From: Clostridia bacterium | GTDB taxonomy: Bacteria; Bacillota; Clostridia; Oscillospirales; Butyricicoccaceae | Length of the DNA stretch: 57,602 bases | Assembly (NCBI GenBank): GCA_029099685.1 | Contig: JAQXOO010000014.1 | Location: forward strand, 1-57,602 | Direction of reading: 5' to 3' | Shown: piece by piece, positions 26,143 to 34,411 of the stretch | Numbering within the stretch: the first letter of the stretch is position 1 | Layout of the letters: each line of letters begins with the position of its first letter | Translations under genes and position numbers: made by a program | Notes under the pieces: generated by a model | Database searches by the model: none | What the model saw: the letters and a program-made list of their open reading frames with translations, nothing else | Told to the model about the DNA's origin: nothing

Positions 26143-26763
26143 TTATTGCGGCGGCTTGCAGGTCTTGCAGGGCTCATAGCCCGCGGCTTTGGCCTCGCTC
26201 AGAGTCTTTTCGATCTTACTTTTGCTGAGATGGGCGCAGGAAGCCCTGTGATACTTGCTGCCGCTGTTGGTGACATAGACCACCTGCTCCGTGGGCTCCT
26301 GAGCGGCAGAGGATCCCTTCCCGCCGGGTGTGTCCGTGGAAGGGGAGGGCGGGGTCACACTGGGAAGAAGTGGCTGCAGCGACGCCAGATAGCGCTCCCG
26401 GGCAGCCTGCTCGTCCTTTCCCTTTTTGGCATAGCCTTCATCGTAGCCGGCGCTGTAGCCCTGGCTGTAGGTGTCCCCCGTGACGGACAGAAGGGCGGCC
26501 TGCTCTTCCTCCGCGCCCCGGGCAATGCCGTCGGTCAAACCGGCGTCATAGCCCTCTGTGCGGCCTGCGGCAAAGGCCTCCTGGTAAAGGGCGTCCCGGC
26601 CGGACGCGCTCCCTTCGTCAAAGCCGGTGTGGTATCCCTTGTTATAGGCCTCCTCCCGGGCGCGGGCCAGATCCGCTTCAGAATAGGCGCTGCCGCCCCG
26701 TCCCAGACCAAAAGCACACAGCAGGGCCAGCGCGCCCAGCAGCCATTTGCCATATTTCCGCAC
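26143..26763 (-). CDS. Exported protein with Gly/Tyr repeats and an Ada-like Cys domain
   Basis: 206 residues from a GTG at 26763 preceded by AGGAGGG. An N-terminal membrane anchor or signal (WLLGALALLCAFGLG) is followed by irregular repeats of the form G-Y-x-x-G or similar (NKGYHTGFDEGSASGR, EGYDAGLTDG, SQGYSAGYDEGY). A Pro/Ser linker leads to VYVTNSGSKYHRASCAHLSKSK ending PCKTCKPP. That tail resembles the small domain seen at the ends of exported clostridial nucleases and related proteins, with three Cys and a His that could hold a metal. Function unknown. Confidence 0.6.
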   Translation of the reverse strand: MRKYGKWLLGALALLCAFGLGRGGSAYSEADLARAREEAYNKGYHTGFDEGSASGRDALYQEAFAAGRTEGYDAGLTDGIARGAEEEQAALLSVTGDTYSQGYSAGYDEGYAKKGKDEQAARERYLASLQPLLPSVTPPSPSTDTPGGKGSSAAQEPTEQVVYVTNSGSKYHRASCAHLSKSKIEKTLSEAKAAGYEPCKTCKPPQ

Positions 26764-26799
26764 CGCAGGTCACCCTCCTCTCAAAAAATGGGAAAGCGC

Positions 26800-28077
26800 T
26801 CAGTAAACGTATTCAAACTGGATGCCCAGCACGTCCACGGTGTCTTTTTCCTTGATGCCCCGGGCCTCCAGCATATCAAAGACGCCGGCCTTGCGCAGGG
26901 TGCGCTCAAAGTACATCCGGGATTCGTACTCGTCGAAATTGACCGAGCCCACGATCTTTTCCACCCAGGCGCCGGTGACATAGAACACCGCGTCATCGCC
27001 CCGGGTGATCTGGATATCCCGTTCTTCCACCGGGGCAGGCTCGTCCAGAGACATTTCAGGCTCAAAGACCTCCACGGGCGGCAGCTTTTCCAGCTGGTTC
27101 CACACGTGATAGACCAGTTCCTTGACGCCCTGGTTGGCGGCGGCGGACAGCCGGAACAGGGGACAGCCCAGTTGGTCAGCCCTGGCCTGCAGCCGGGCCA
27201 GATTGTCAGAGTCGGGGTCCAGAATGTCGCATTTGTTGGCCACGATGATCTGGGGCCGCTGGGCCAGCGCCTCGCTGTACCGGTGCAGCTCGCTGTTGAT
27301 GGTGTCCAGATCCTCCACCGGGTCCCGGCCCTCGCTGCCAGACACGTCTACCAGATGGACCAGCAGGCGGCAGCGCTCGATGTGCCGCAGGAAGTCGTGA
27401 CCCAGGCCCGCGCCCTCGGCAGCGCCCTCGATGATGCCGGGAATATCCGCGCACACAAAGGAGGAGCCTTCGGACACGAACACCACCCCCAGGTTGGGGG
27501 CCAGGGTGGTGAAATGGTAGTTTGCGATCTTGGGCCGTGCCGCCGAGATCATGGACAGCAGCGTGCTTTTGCCCACGTTGGGGAACCCGATGAGGCCCAC
27601 ATCCGCGATGAGCTTCAGCTCCAGCAGGATGAAGCGCTCGTCGCCCTCCATACCGGGCTTGGCGAAGCGGGGCGCCTGCCGGGTGGGAGTGGCGAAGTGG
27701 GCGTTGCCCCAGCCGCCCTTGCCGCCCCGGGCGGCGATAAAGGGCTTGTCATCCGACATATCGTGGATCAGCGCGCCGGTCTCGCCGTCCTTGATGAGGG
27801 TGCCCCGGGGAACCTTGATGACGGTGTCCGCGCCGTCTTTTCCGAAGCAGCGCTTGGTGCCGCCGGGTTCGCCGTCGGCGGCCACATATTTCCGCTTGTA
27901 GCGGAAGTCCAGCAGCGTGGCCATGTGGTTGTCCACCACAAAGACGATATCGCCGCCCTTGCCGCCGTCGCCGCCGTCGGGGCCGCCGGACGCCACATAT
28001 TTCTCGCGGTGAAAGCCGATGTGGCCGTCGCCGCCCCTGCCGGCCTTGATCCTGATTTTCGCAACATCTACAAACAT
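26800..28077 (-). CDS. obgE: GTPase ObgE/CgtA
   Basis: 425 residues. N-terminal glycine-rich Obg fold (IKAGRGGDGHIGFHREKYV, GGPDGGDGGKGG), G domain with GFPNVGKSTLLS, DIPGIIEGA and NKCD, and a C-terminal OCT domain. Acts in large ribosomal subunit maturation and stress signalling; in B. subtilis also required for sporulation entry. Third gene in the conserved rplU-rpmA-obgE order. Confidence 0.97.
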   Translation of the reverse strand: MFVDVAKIRIKAGRGGDGHIGFHREKYVASGGPDGGDGGKGGDIVFVVDNHMATLLDFRYKRKYVAADGEPGGTKRCFGKDGADTVIKVPRGTLIKDGETGALIHDMSDDKPFIAARGGKGGWGNAHFATPTRQAPRFAKPGMEGDERFILLELKLIADVGLIGFPNVGKSTLLSMISAARPKIANYHFTTLAPNLGVVFVSEGSSFVCADIPGIIEGAAEGAGLGHDFLRHIERCRLLVHLVDVSGSEGRDPVEDLDTINSELHRYSEALAQRPQIIVANKCDILDPDSDNLARLQARADQLGCPLFRLSAAANQGVKELVYHVWNQLEKLPPVEVFEPEMSLDEPAPVEERDIQITRGDDAVFYVTGAWVEKIVGSVNFDEYESRMYFERTLRKAGVFDMLEARGIKEKDTVDVLGIQFEYVY

Positions 28078-28110
28078 GGTGTTACATCCTTAAAGACAAG
28101 ATTTTTTATC

Positions 28111-28139
28111 AGTATACCACGGTTTTCCGGGAAATTCCA
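28111..28139 (-). promoter_or_regulatory. Promoter of obgE
   Basis: On the minus strand TGGAAT, 17-base spacer, TATACT, 34 bases before obgE. Confidence 0.5.
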
Positions 28140-28159
28140 TAGAAACCGGTGATTTCGGA

Positions 28160-28196
28160 CAAAAGGAAAGCATCCCGGACGGATGTCCGGGATGCT
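28160..28196 (-). terminator. Terminator after rpmA
   Basis: A perfect 12-bp stem (AGCATCCCGGAC and complement, loop of 4) with a T-rich tail on the minus strand. Confidence 0.7.
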
Positions 28197-28213
28197 GAGT
28201 CGCAAAGCTTTGA

Positions 28214-28477
28214 TTACTGCTGCACTTCTTCGTACACGGAAACCTGCTTGCGGTCACGGCCCAGTCTCTCGAACCGGACAGTGCCGTTAGCCAGAGCGAA
28301 CAGAGTGTCATCGCTGCCTCTGCCCACGTTGGTACCGGGATGGATCTTCGTGCCGCGCTGCTTGACGAGAATGTTGCCTGCCAGAACGAACTGACCGTCA
28401 GCACGCTTCACGCCAAGGCGCTTGGACTCGGAATCGCGGCCGTTTTTCGTAGAGCCGACACCTTTTTTATGAGCCAT
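28214..28477 (-). CDS. rpmA: Ribosomal protein L27
   Basis: 87 residues, starting [23 protein letters not shown]27 helps position tRNA at the peptidyl transferase centre. Most Firmicutes carry a cleavable N-terminal extension on L27, removed by Prp encoded between rplU and rpmA. Here there is neither an extension nor a prp gene in the 28-base gap to rplU, which is internally consistent. Confidence 0.96.
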   Translation of the reverse strand: MAHKKGVGSTKNGRDSESKRLGVKRADGQFVLAGNILVKQRGTKIHPGTNVGRGSDDTLFALANGTVRFERLGRDRKQVSVYEEVQQ

Positions 28478-28505
28478 GGTTGCACCTCCGAATTAATAGT
28501 GTGAA

Positions 28506-28793
28506 TTACGCGATGGTCTCGATGACGACCTTGGTATAAGGCTGTCTGTGACCCTGCTTTCTGCGGTAGTTCTTTTTGGGCTTCATCTTGTAGACGATGA
28601 CCTTCTTCTGCTTGCCGGTCTTGATGACCTTGCCGGAAACCTTACCACCCATGGTCAGGGCACCCTCGTTTTCCACCATCAGCACCTCGAAGTCAACGGT
28701 GGCACCGTCCTCCAGATCCAGCTTTTCAACATAGATCTCGTCACCCACGGAAACCTTGTACTGCTTTCCGCCGGTCTTGATGATTGCGTACAT
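28506..28793 (-). CDS. rplU: Ribosomal protein L21
   Basis: 95 residues starting [28 protein letters not shown] at the C-terminus. The ATG at 28793 follows AAGGAGAGG on the minus strand. An in-frame ATG at 28814 is upstream of the RBS and is rejected. Confidence 0.96.
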   Translation of the reverse strand: MYAIIKTGGKQYKVSVGDEIYVEKLDLEDGATVDFEVLMVENEGALTMGGKVSGKVIKTGKQKKVIVYKMKPKKNYRRKQGHRQPYTKVVIETIA

Positions 28794-28828
28794 GTCTTTG
28801 CACCTCTCCTTCATTTCGGGCTCGCTCC

Positions 28829-28861
28829 TGGGGTGAGACCGAAACGGTCTGCTTATTACCC
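28829..28861 (-). promoter_or_regulatory. L21 leader-type hairpin before rplU
   Basis: On the minus strand AGACCG-TTT-CGGTCT forms a hairpin, with GGGT and ACCC extending it. It lies in the rplU 5' leader where Firmicutes have the L21 leader that binds L21. Family assignment is by position and shape. Confidence 0.5.
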
Positions 28862-28879
28862 GTTCAATGCGGCTTTAAC

Positions 28880-28908
28880 AGTATAACAACGCACGGACCA
28901 AAAGTCAA
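28880..28908 (-). promoter_or_regulatory. Promoter of rplU-rpmA
   Basis: Minus strand TTGACT, 17-base spacer, TATACT. Confidence 0.8.
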
Positions 28909-28950
28909 GGGCTTTTCGCCGTTTTTATGGAAAAATTTGCAGAAAAGAGG

Positions 28951-30156
28951 CTATTTCACATAAATCGCGTCCTGCCGCCAGTCGGCCCCCCATGAAAAGT
29001 CCCGCCAGGCGGGTAGCGCCAGGTGGTACAGGTCGCAGGCAAGGGCTTCCCGCTCAAAAATGCGCCGGGCGCCGCCCCCCAGGTCAAAGGCGTGGGCGGG
29101 CTTGGTGATGAGGGGCAGAGAAGCCTGCTTGCGGGCCAGACGGAGCACTTCCCGGCCCTTGTCGTTAAAGGCCAGCACCCGGGCGTAGGGGGGCGGGGTC
29201 CGGGCTTCCTCCGCCGTAATGCCCAGATAGGCGCAGAACACCATCCGCCGGATGCGGGAGAGGGCGTACCGCTTGGTTTTGGCGGCGGCGCAGATGTCCT
29301 GCAGGGTGCGGCCGGCGCGGATGGCCGAAAGCAGGCGGTTGTCCAGCCCCTCGCTGGCGCCGGGCAGAGCGGCAAGCTCCCCGGCCGTCAGCCGGACCAG
29401 CGCGCTGAGCATGGCGTTTTCCAGGCGGCTTTGGTCGATGAGGGCGCGGCCGCTGTCCAACGCCTCCTCCAGGATGGCGGCGCAGCCCTCCGGAAGATAG
29501 GAGCGGGCTTCTCGGACCTGTCCCCGCCCAAGGAGTTCCCGGATGTGGGACGCCGAGGCATATCCGTCCTGCGCGCCCGCATCGTGTCCGGCGCCCTGCC
29601 GCCCCACGGGCACCAGGTTGACATCTGACTCCCGGCGGATCAGCGCCTTGCAGTATTCCACCGCAAGGATGTTGTTGGGCTTCTGCAACAGCGCGGCTTT
29701 CTCCTTTACCCGGGCGTACAGCGCCCGCTCCCGGGCGGCGGCATAGGAAATGCCCGTGCTGAGGTGGGCCAGGGTATCCTGCACCGTTTGATGCTCCAGC
29801 AGAAGGGAGGCGGTCTCCCGCAGCAGCGCGGGGTCCGGGTCCTCCGCGCCGAAGCTCAGGTCGGTGAGCACACCGGTGCCCAGCAGGATGTCCACGGCGC
29901 TCTGGGCGAAGCCCTCCGCCGAGCACAGTGCATAGCTTACCGGCAGCTCCAGCACCAGGTCCGCGCCGCCCAGGACGGCGGCCTTTGCCCGGAGATGCTT
30001 GGGCAGCACCGCGGCGCCGCCCCGCTGGACAAAATCACCCGACATACAGCAGACCGCCGCACAGTCTCCGCCCAGGGCGTCCTTGGCCGCCGCCAGCTGG
30101 TGGGCATGGCCCTTGTGAAAGGGGTTGTATTCCGCCACAACGCCGCAAATCCGCAT
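28951..30156 (-). CDS. tmcAL: tRNA(Met) cytidine acetate ligase
   Basis: 401 residues from the ATG at 30156 with GGGAGGG upstream. Starts MRICGVVAEYNPFHKGHAHQL (nucleotidyltransferase HxGH motif) and contains CCMSGDFVQRGG and GADLVLELPVSYALCSAEGFA. TmcAL makes N4-acetylcytidine at the wobble base of elongator tRNA-Met using acetate and ATP. Next to ackA, the acetate kinase gene, though divergently transcribed. A longer upstream frame lies in the ackA promoter. Confidence 0.9.
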   Translation of the reverse strand: MRICGVVAEYNPFHKGHAHQLAAAKDALGGDCAAVCCMSGDFVQRGGAAVLPKHLRAKAAVLGGADLVLELPVSYALCSAEGFAQSAVDILLGTGVLTDLSFGAEDPDPALLRETASLLLEHQTVQDTLAHLSTGISYAAARERALYARVKEKAALLQKPNNILAVEYCKALIRRESDVNLVPVGRQGAGHDAGAQDGYASASHIRELLGRGQVREARSYLPEGCAAILEEALDSGRALIDQSRLENAMLSALVRLTAGELAALPGASEGLDNRLLSAIRAGRTLQDICAAAKTKRYALSRIRRMVFCAYLGITAEEARTPPPYARVLAFNDKGREVLRLARKQASLPLITKPAHAFDLGGGARRIFEREALACDLYHLALPAWRDFSWGADWRQDAIYVK

Positions 30157-30175
30157 AAAAACCCTCCCAAAATGG

Positions 30176-30204
30176 TTGTCAAACGCAAAAGAATGGTGTA
30201 AAAT
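30176..30204 (+). promoter_or_regulatory. Promoter of ackA
   Basis: TTGTCA, 17-base spacer, TAAAAT. Sequence closely matches the promoter of the Asp23-family gene, including AAACGC after the -35 and AATGG in the spacer. Confidence 0.75.
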
Positions 30205-30264
30205 AAAGAACAGACTGATTATATCATACAACTCTAAAATAAAAAATACAGGAGTGTTCAAAAA

Positions 30265-31464
30265 ATGAATGTTTTAGTCATCAACGCCGGCAGCTCTTCC
30301 CTGAAGTATCAGCTGCTGAACCCCGAAAACGGCGAGCTGCTGGCCAAGGGCCTGTGCGAGCGCATCGGCATCGACGGCAAGTTCACCTACAAGCCCCAGA
30401 TCGCCGGTAAGGAAAAGCAGGACGCCGTTGACGTGGCCATGCCCACCCATTCCGAGGCCATCCAGACCGTCCTGAACGCCCTGGTGGACGAGAAGAACGG
30501 CGTGATCTCCAGCATGAAGGAGATCGATGCTGTGGGTCACCGGGTGGTCCACGGCGGCGAGGCTTTCAACAAGTCCGTCCTGATCACCGACGAGGTACTG
30601 AAGGCCATCGAGGACTGCAACCCCCTGGCTCCTCTGCACAACCCCGCCAACCTGATCGGCATCCGCGCCTGCGCCGAGATCATGCCCGGCGTCCCCATGG
30701 TGGCCGTGTTCGACACCGCCTTCCATCAGACCATGCCCCCCAAGGCCTACATGTACGCCCTGCCCTATGAGTACTATGCCGAGGACAAGGTCCGCCGTTA
30801 CGGCTTCCACGGCACCTCCCACAAGTATGTGGCTGCCCGCGCCGCCGTCATGCTGGGCAAGAAGCCCGAGGAGCTCAAGCTGATCTCCTGCCACCTGGGC
30901 AACGGCTCCTCCGTCACCGCCGTGGACTGCGGCAAGTCTGTGGATACCTCCATGGGCTTCACCCCCCTGGCCGGCGTCTGCATGGGCACCCGCTCCGGCG
31001 ACCTGGATGCGGGCATCCTGCAGTATATCATGAACAAGAAGGGCCTGAACATCGATGAGATGCTGAACATTCTGAACAAGAAGTCCGGCGTCCAGGGCGT
31101 CTCCGGCGTGTCCTCCGACTTCCGTGATCTGGAGAATGCCGGCAAGGAAGGCAACGAGCGCGCCTCTCTGGCCGTTGAGATGTTCAACTACGGCGTCAAG
31201 AAGCTCATCGGCGCTTATGCCGCCGCTATGGGCGGTGTGGACGCCATCATCTTCACCGCCGGCGTGGGCGAAAACTCCAAGTCCCAGCGTATGGACATCG
31301 CCTCCGGCCTGGAGTTCATGGGTGTCAAGATGTGCGAAAAGGCCAACGATGTCCGCGGTGAGGAGGCTGTCATCTCCGCTGCCGATTCCAAGGTGAAGGT
31401 CCTGCTCATCCCCACCAACGAAGAGCTGATGATCGCCATGGACACCATGAACATCGTCAAATAA
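30265..31464 (+). CDS. ackA: Acetate kinase
   Basis: 399 residues. VLVINAGSSSLKYQLL, HRVVHGGEAF, GFHGTSHKYV, SCHLGNGSSVTAV and FTAGVGENS are ASKHA acetate kinase motifs. Forms ATP from acetyl phosphate in fermentation. Codons are strongly biased to C/G-ending forms compared with neighbours, as expected for a highly expressed gene. No pta lies next to it. Confidence 0.97.
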   Translation: MNVLVINAGSSSLKYQLLNPENGELLAKGLCERIGIDGKFTYKPQIAGKEKQDAVDVAMPTHSEAIQTVLNALVDEKNGVISSMKEIDAVGHRVVHGGEAFNKSVLITDEVLKAIEDCNPLAPLHNPANLIGIRACAEIMPGVPMVAVFDTAFHQTMPPKAYMYALPYEYYAEDKVRRYGFHGTSHKYVAARAAVMLGKKPEELKLISCHLGNGSSVTAVDCGKSVDTSMGFTPLAGVCMGTRSGDLDAGILQYIMNKKGLNIDEMLNILNKKSGVQGVSGVSSDFRDLENAGKEGNERASLAVEMFNYGVKKLIGAYAAAMGGVDAIIFTAGVGENSKSQRMDIASGLEFMGVKMCEKANDVRGEEAVISAADSKVKVLLIPTNEELMIAMDTMNIVK

Positions 31465-31535
31465 GTTCCCGCTTCTCACAACAGCCGGCCATCCGGCGCG
31501 CAAAACCGGATCGCCGGAGAGATTCAGCAAGAAGA

Positions 31536-31565
31536 AAAAGGGCGTGGCTTCGGCCACGCCTTTTC
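31536..31565 (+). terminator. Terminator after ackA
   Basis: GGCGTGGC-TTCG-GCCACGCC stem with a TTCG tetraloop, preceded by AAAAAG and followed by TTTT. Confidence 0.85.
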
Positions 31566-31598
31566 TGCTGCCCGGAGCAGGGGAGGTTTACCGGCCAG

Positions 31599-31633
31599 AA
31601 AAGCGGAGGGACCGAAAGGGTCTCTCCGCTTTT
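31599..31633 (-). terminator. Terminator after the histidine kinase gene
   Basis: AAAAGCGGAGGGACC and GGTCTCTCCGCTTTT form a 15-bp stem with one mismatch; T-run on the minus strand. Confidence 0.7.
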
Positions 31634-31637
31634 CATG

Positions 31638-32846
31638 CTACAGGAGCGGAAGTTCCGCGAAAAAGCAGTTGTATCCGTCCCGGCTTTCCGCCCAGATCCG
31701 CCCGTGGTGTTCTTCCACGATCTTTTGCGCGATGGAAAGGCCCAGGCCGTAGCTGTGGTTCATGGTTCGCGCTTTATCAGCCCGGTAAAAACGCTTGAAA
31801 AGATGTTTTAGGTCTTCGCTGCCGATGGGTTCGCCCTGGTCGGATACCTCCAGCAGGCAATGCCTGTGCGGGACCCGCTTCAGCCGGAGGAAGATCTTTC
31901 CGCCGGGCGAAGCGTATTTCCCGGCGTTGTCCAGCAGGATGTCCGCAAGCTGCTTCAGATGATCTTCGTTTCCGTTCACAAAAAGATCGGGCTCCACCTC
32001 ATAGACAAAGGGCAGCTCCTTCTCAAAAAATACGGGTTCAAACATCATGGCCGCCGCTGTCAGGACCTGGCTGGCAGAGACCCGCCGGAAGGCTTCCTCC
32101 ACGCGGGAATTGTCGATCCGCGCCAGCTCCAGCAGCCGCTCCACCAAGCCCCGCATCTGCCGGGACATGGTGATGATGCTGCCGGAAAGCTGCTGACGGT
32201 CTGTCTCGGGGCACTCTGGTGCGTGCAGGAGTTCCGCGTCCGTCAGGATGACCGTCAGGGGCGTTTTCAATTCGTGAGAGGCGTCCGCCACGAACTGCTT
32301 TTGCTGCTGCCAGGCGTCCTCCACCGGCTTTACCGCCCAGCGGGCCAGCAGCACCGTGATGCCCAGAAACGCGAGAAATGCCGCGCTGCCCGTGGCTGCG
32401 AATGTTTTCAGCAGATTCTTCAGGGTGGACAGTTCGCTGGTGATGTCCGCGAACACGATGCAAGTGCCCCTGGGCGTCTCCCTGCGGAAGAACCGCAGGC
32501 CGCAGTCCTTCAGAACGCCGCTGGGAGACTGGGCGTCATATGCCCTCTGCAGAAGTGTGTTCAGAAGCGCCTCATCGGAAAGATCCAGGAACTCGCCGCC
32601 GGCCTCAGCCATCTCTCCGGCGCGGTCCACCAGGACGCAGAAATAAGGCAGGCGCACCTCCCGCCGGGGGATGCCGGGCGGAGCGGTCTGCCGGGGATTC
32701 ATGGCCACGTTCTCCATCATCCGCAGGCTTTCCTGTTCCAGATTCCGGCTGGTGGAATAATAGAGCAGGCCGAAAATGATGCCCAGCATCACAGTCACGA
32801 TGGTCATGTTGACCAGGATGAACTTAAGCCGCAGTTTTTTCAGCAT
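31638..32846 (-). CDS. Sensor histidine kinase (OmpR-partner type)
   Basis: 402 residues. Two membrane helices (about 12-30 and 140-165) flank an extracytoplasmic sensor domain. Then come the H-box QQKQFVADASHELKTPLTVI, N-box ILLDNAGKYASPGG, and G-boxes SDQGEPIGSED and SYGLGLSIAQKIVEEHHG. It should phosphorylate the response regulator encoded just upstream (overlap of 7 bases). Divergent from the VTC-DUF4956-CotH genes, its likely targets. The signal is unknown; the periplasmic-side domain is not recognised. Confidence 0.9.
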   Translation of the reverse strand: MLKKLRLKFILVNMTIVTVMLGIIFGLLYYSTSRNLEQESLRMMENVAMNPRQTAPPGIPRREVRLPYFCVLVDRAGEMAEAGGEFLDLSDEALLNTLLQRAYDAQSPSGVLKDCGLRFFRRETPRGTCIVFADITSELSTLKNLLKTFAATGSAAFLAFLGITVLLARWAVKPVEDAWQQQKQFVADASHELKTPLTVILTDAELLHAPECPETDRQQLSGSIITMSRQMRGLVERLLELARIDNSRVEEAFRRVSASQVLTAAAMMFEPVFFEKELPFVYEVEPDLFVNGNEDHLKQLADILLDNAGKYASPGGKIFLRLKRVPHRHCLLEVSDQGEPIGSEDLKHLFKRFYRADKARTMNHSYGLGLSIAQKIVEEHHGRIWAESRDGYNCFFAELPLL

Positions 32847-33517
32847 GAGGTGTCCACCTCCAGGTGATAGCCCTGCCTGCGGATAGCCACGATGCGCAGG
32901 TTGGACCCGATGCTTTGCAGCTTTTTCCGCAAAAAGCCCACGTAGACCTCCACATGGTTTTCCGTGGCGTTGGATTCAAACCCCCAGATGCGCACCAGAA
33001 GCACTTCCTTGGAAAGGTTGCGTTCCCTGGACTGCAGCAGGTAGCGCATCACATCAAATTCCCGGTCGCTTAGGCGGATGCTTTTTTCTCCGCAGGATAG
33101 GATACAGGTGGACAGGTCCAGCGCGGTATTGCCATAGCACAGCTCGTCCACCTGGCCGCCCTGACGGCGCAGCAGCGCGTTGATGCAGGCCAGCAGCTCC
33201 CGCGTGTCAAAGGGCTTTGTCAGATAGTAATCCGCTCCGGCATTGAGCCCGGCGATCCGGTCCTCCAGATCGGATCGCGCGGTCAGCATTAAGATGGGCG
33301 TGGAGCACCGTTTGGCCCGCACCTGTTGCGCCACCTGGTAGCCGTTCAGCTCCGGCATCATCACATCCAGGATCAGCAGGTCGTAAATGCCCAGCTCGGC
33401 GTATTCTTCGCCGGTCTTTCCGTCATAAGCGCATTCCACCTGAAAGCCTTTGCGCTCCAGCAGCACTTTTATGGAGTCAGCCAGCAGTTTTTCGTCTTCA
33501 ATGATCAGAATTTTCAC
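32840..33517 (-). CDS. OmpR/PhoB family response regulator
   Basis: 225 residues. Receiver with IIEDEK, phospho-acceptor in LLILDVMMPELNG and KPF; C-terminal winged helix (LSDREFDVMRYLLQSRERNLSKEVLLVRIWG, ENHVEVYVGFLRKKL). The start is GTG at 33517 with GGGAGGG 5 bases upstream; in-frame ATG 78 bases further up lies in the promoter region. Such regulators bind direct repeats spaced 11 bp, which are present 74 bases away. Confidence 0.92.
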   Translation of the reverse strand: MKILIIEDEKLLADSIKVLLERKGFQVECAYDGKTGEEYAELGIYDLLILDVMMPELNGYQVAQQVRAKRCSTPILMLTARSDLEDRIAGLNAGADYYLTKPFDTRELLACINALLRRQGGQVDELCYGNTALDLSTCILSCGEKSIRLSDREFDVMRYLLQSRERNLSKEVLLVRIWGFESNATENHVEVYVGFLRKKLQSIGSNLRIVAIRRQGYHLEVDTSC

Positions 33518-33548
33518 AGGATCCCTCCCCGGCAGGGATGTTTTCCTT

Positions 33549-33554
33549 ATTATA
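33549..33554 (-). promoter_or_regulatory. -10 element for the response regulator gene
   Basis: TATAAT on the minus strand with a poor -35 (TCAATT, 17-base spacing), as often seen for activator-dependent promoters. Confidence 0.4.
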
Positions 33555-33590
33555 CTATACTTCCAAGCTGAATTGACTCTGAAAAAAGCG

Positions 33591-33634
33591 TTCACAGATC
33601 TTTTACAAGCCTTTTCAGCAGCCTTTCAGCGTGG
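33591..33634. repeat. Four 11-bp direct repeats, probable response regulator operator
   Basis: Units start exactly 11 bases apart at 33591, 33602, 33613 and 33624: TTCACAGATCT, TTTACAAGCCT, TTTCAGCAGCC, TTTCAGCGTGG. The last reaches the position just upstream of a TATGCT -10 at 33640-33645, covering the weak -35. Phased 11-bp repeats are the usual binding site of OmpR/PhoB regulators. It lies between the regulator gene and the VTC operon. Confidence 0.65.
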
Positions 33635-33711
33635 GACCGTATGCTGAAGACAGAAACACAACGGCGGACAGTCCGGCCGGAAGAAAACGCCCGCCGAAAA
33701 GGAGCGATGCG

Positions 33712-34383
33712 ATGAACTACCGCCATGAATGGAAGCATGAGATCAGCTATGAGGACCTGCTGACCCTGCGGATGCGGCTCTCCGCAGTCATGCAGAGCGA
33801 CAGCCATGCCATCGGAAACAAATATGAAATACGGAGCCTTTATTTTGACACCCCTTCCGACAGGGCGCTCAGAGAAAAAATCGACGGCGTCGATCGCAGG
33901 GAAAAATTCCGCATGCGTTTTTACAACCGGGACACATCCTTCCTTTCCCTTGAAAAGAAAAGCAAGATAAACGGGCTCTGCGCAAAGGAGAGCTGCGCGG
34001 TCTCCAAAGAGGAAGCCCAGAAGATCGCGGACGGGGACCTGGCGTGGATGATGGAGAGCGGACGGCCCCTCTGCCGGGAGCTGTATGTGAAAATGCGGCA
34101 GCAGGGGCTCAGGCCCAAAACCATCGTGGATTATACCAGGGAGCCCTTTGTCTATGCCCCCGGCAACGTCCGCGTAACAATGGACTATGATCTGCGCACA
34201 GGTGTTTTCCCGGCGGAGTTTTTGGACCCGGATACCCTCACGCTCCCGGCGGGAGACGCCCCTGTCATCCTGGAGGTCAAATGGGACGCGTATCTGCCGG
34301 ATATCATCCGGGATGCCGTGTGCCTTCCCGGACGGCGTGTATCCGCCTTTTCCAAATACGCACAATGCCGCATTTACGGCTGA
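33712..34383 (+). CDS. VTC-domain polyphosphate polymerase-like protein
   Basis: 223 residues starting MNYRHEWKHEISYEDLL. Landmarks of the VTC/tunnel metalloenzyme domain: NKYEIRSLYFDTP, REKFRMRFYN, LSLEKKSKINGL, PKTIVDYTREPFVY, RVTMDYDLRTG and VILEVKWD (basic and acidic tunnel residues). In yeast Vtc4 this domain makes polyphosphate from ATP; bacterial versions are largely uncharacterised. RBS AAAGGAGC. First gene of a three-gene operon with DUF4956 and CotH proteins. Confidence 0.85.
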   Translation: MNYRHEWKHEISYEDLLTLRMRLSAVMQSDSHAIGNKYEIRSLYFDTPSDRALREKIDGVDRREKFRMRFYNRDTSFLSLEKKSKINGLCAKESCAVSKEEAQKIADGDLAWMMESGRPLCRELYVKMRQQGLRPKTIVDYTREPFVYAPGNVRVTMDYDLRTGVFPAEFLDPDTLTLPAGDAPVILEVKWDAYLPDIIRDAVCLPGRRVSAFSKYAQCRIYG

Positions 34384-34411
34384 GCATGAAATAAGAAAGG
34401 AGAAACGATGT

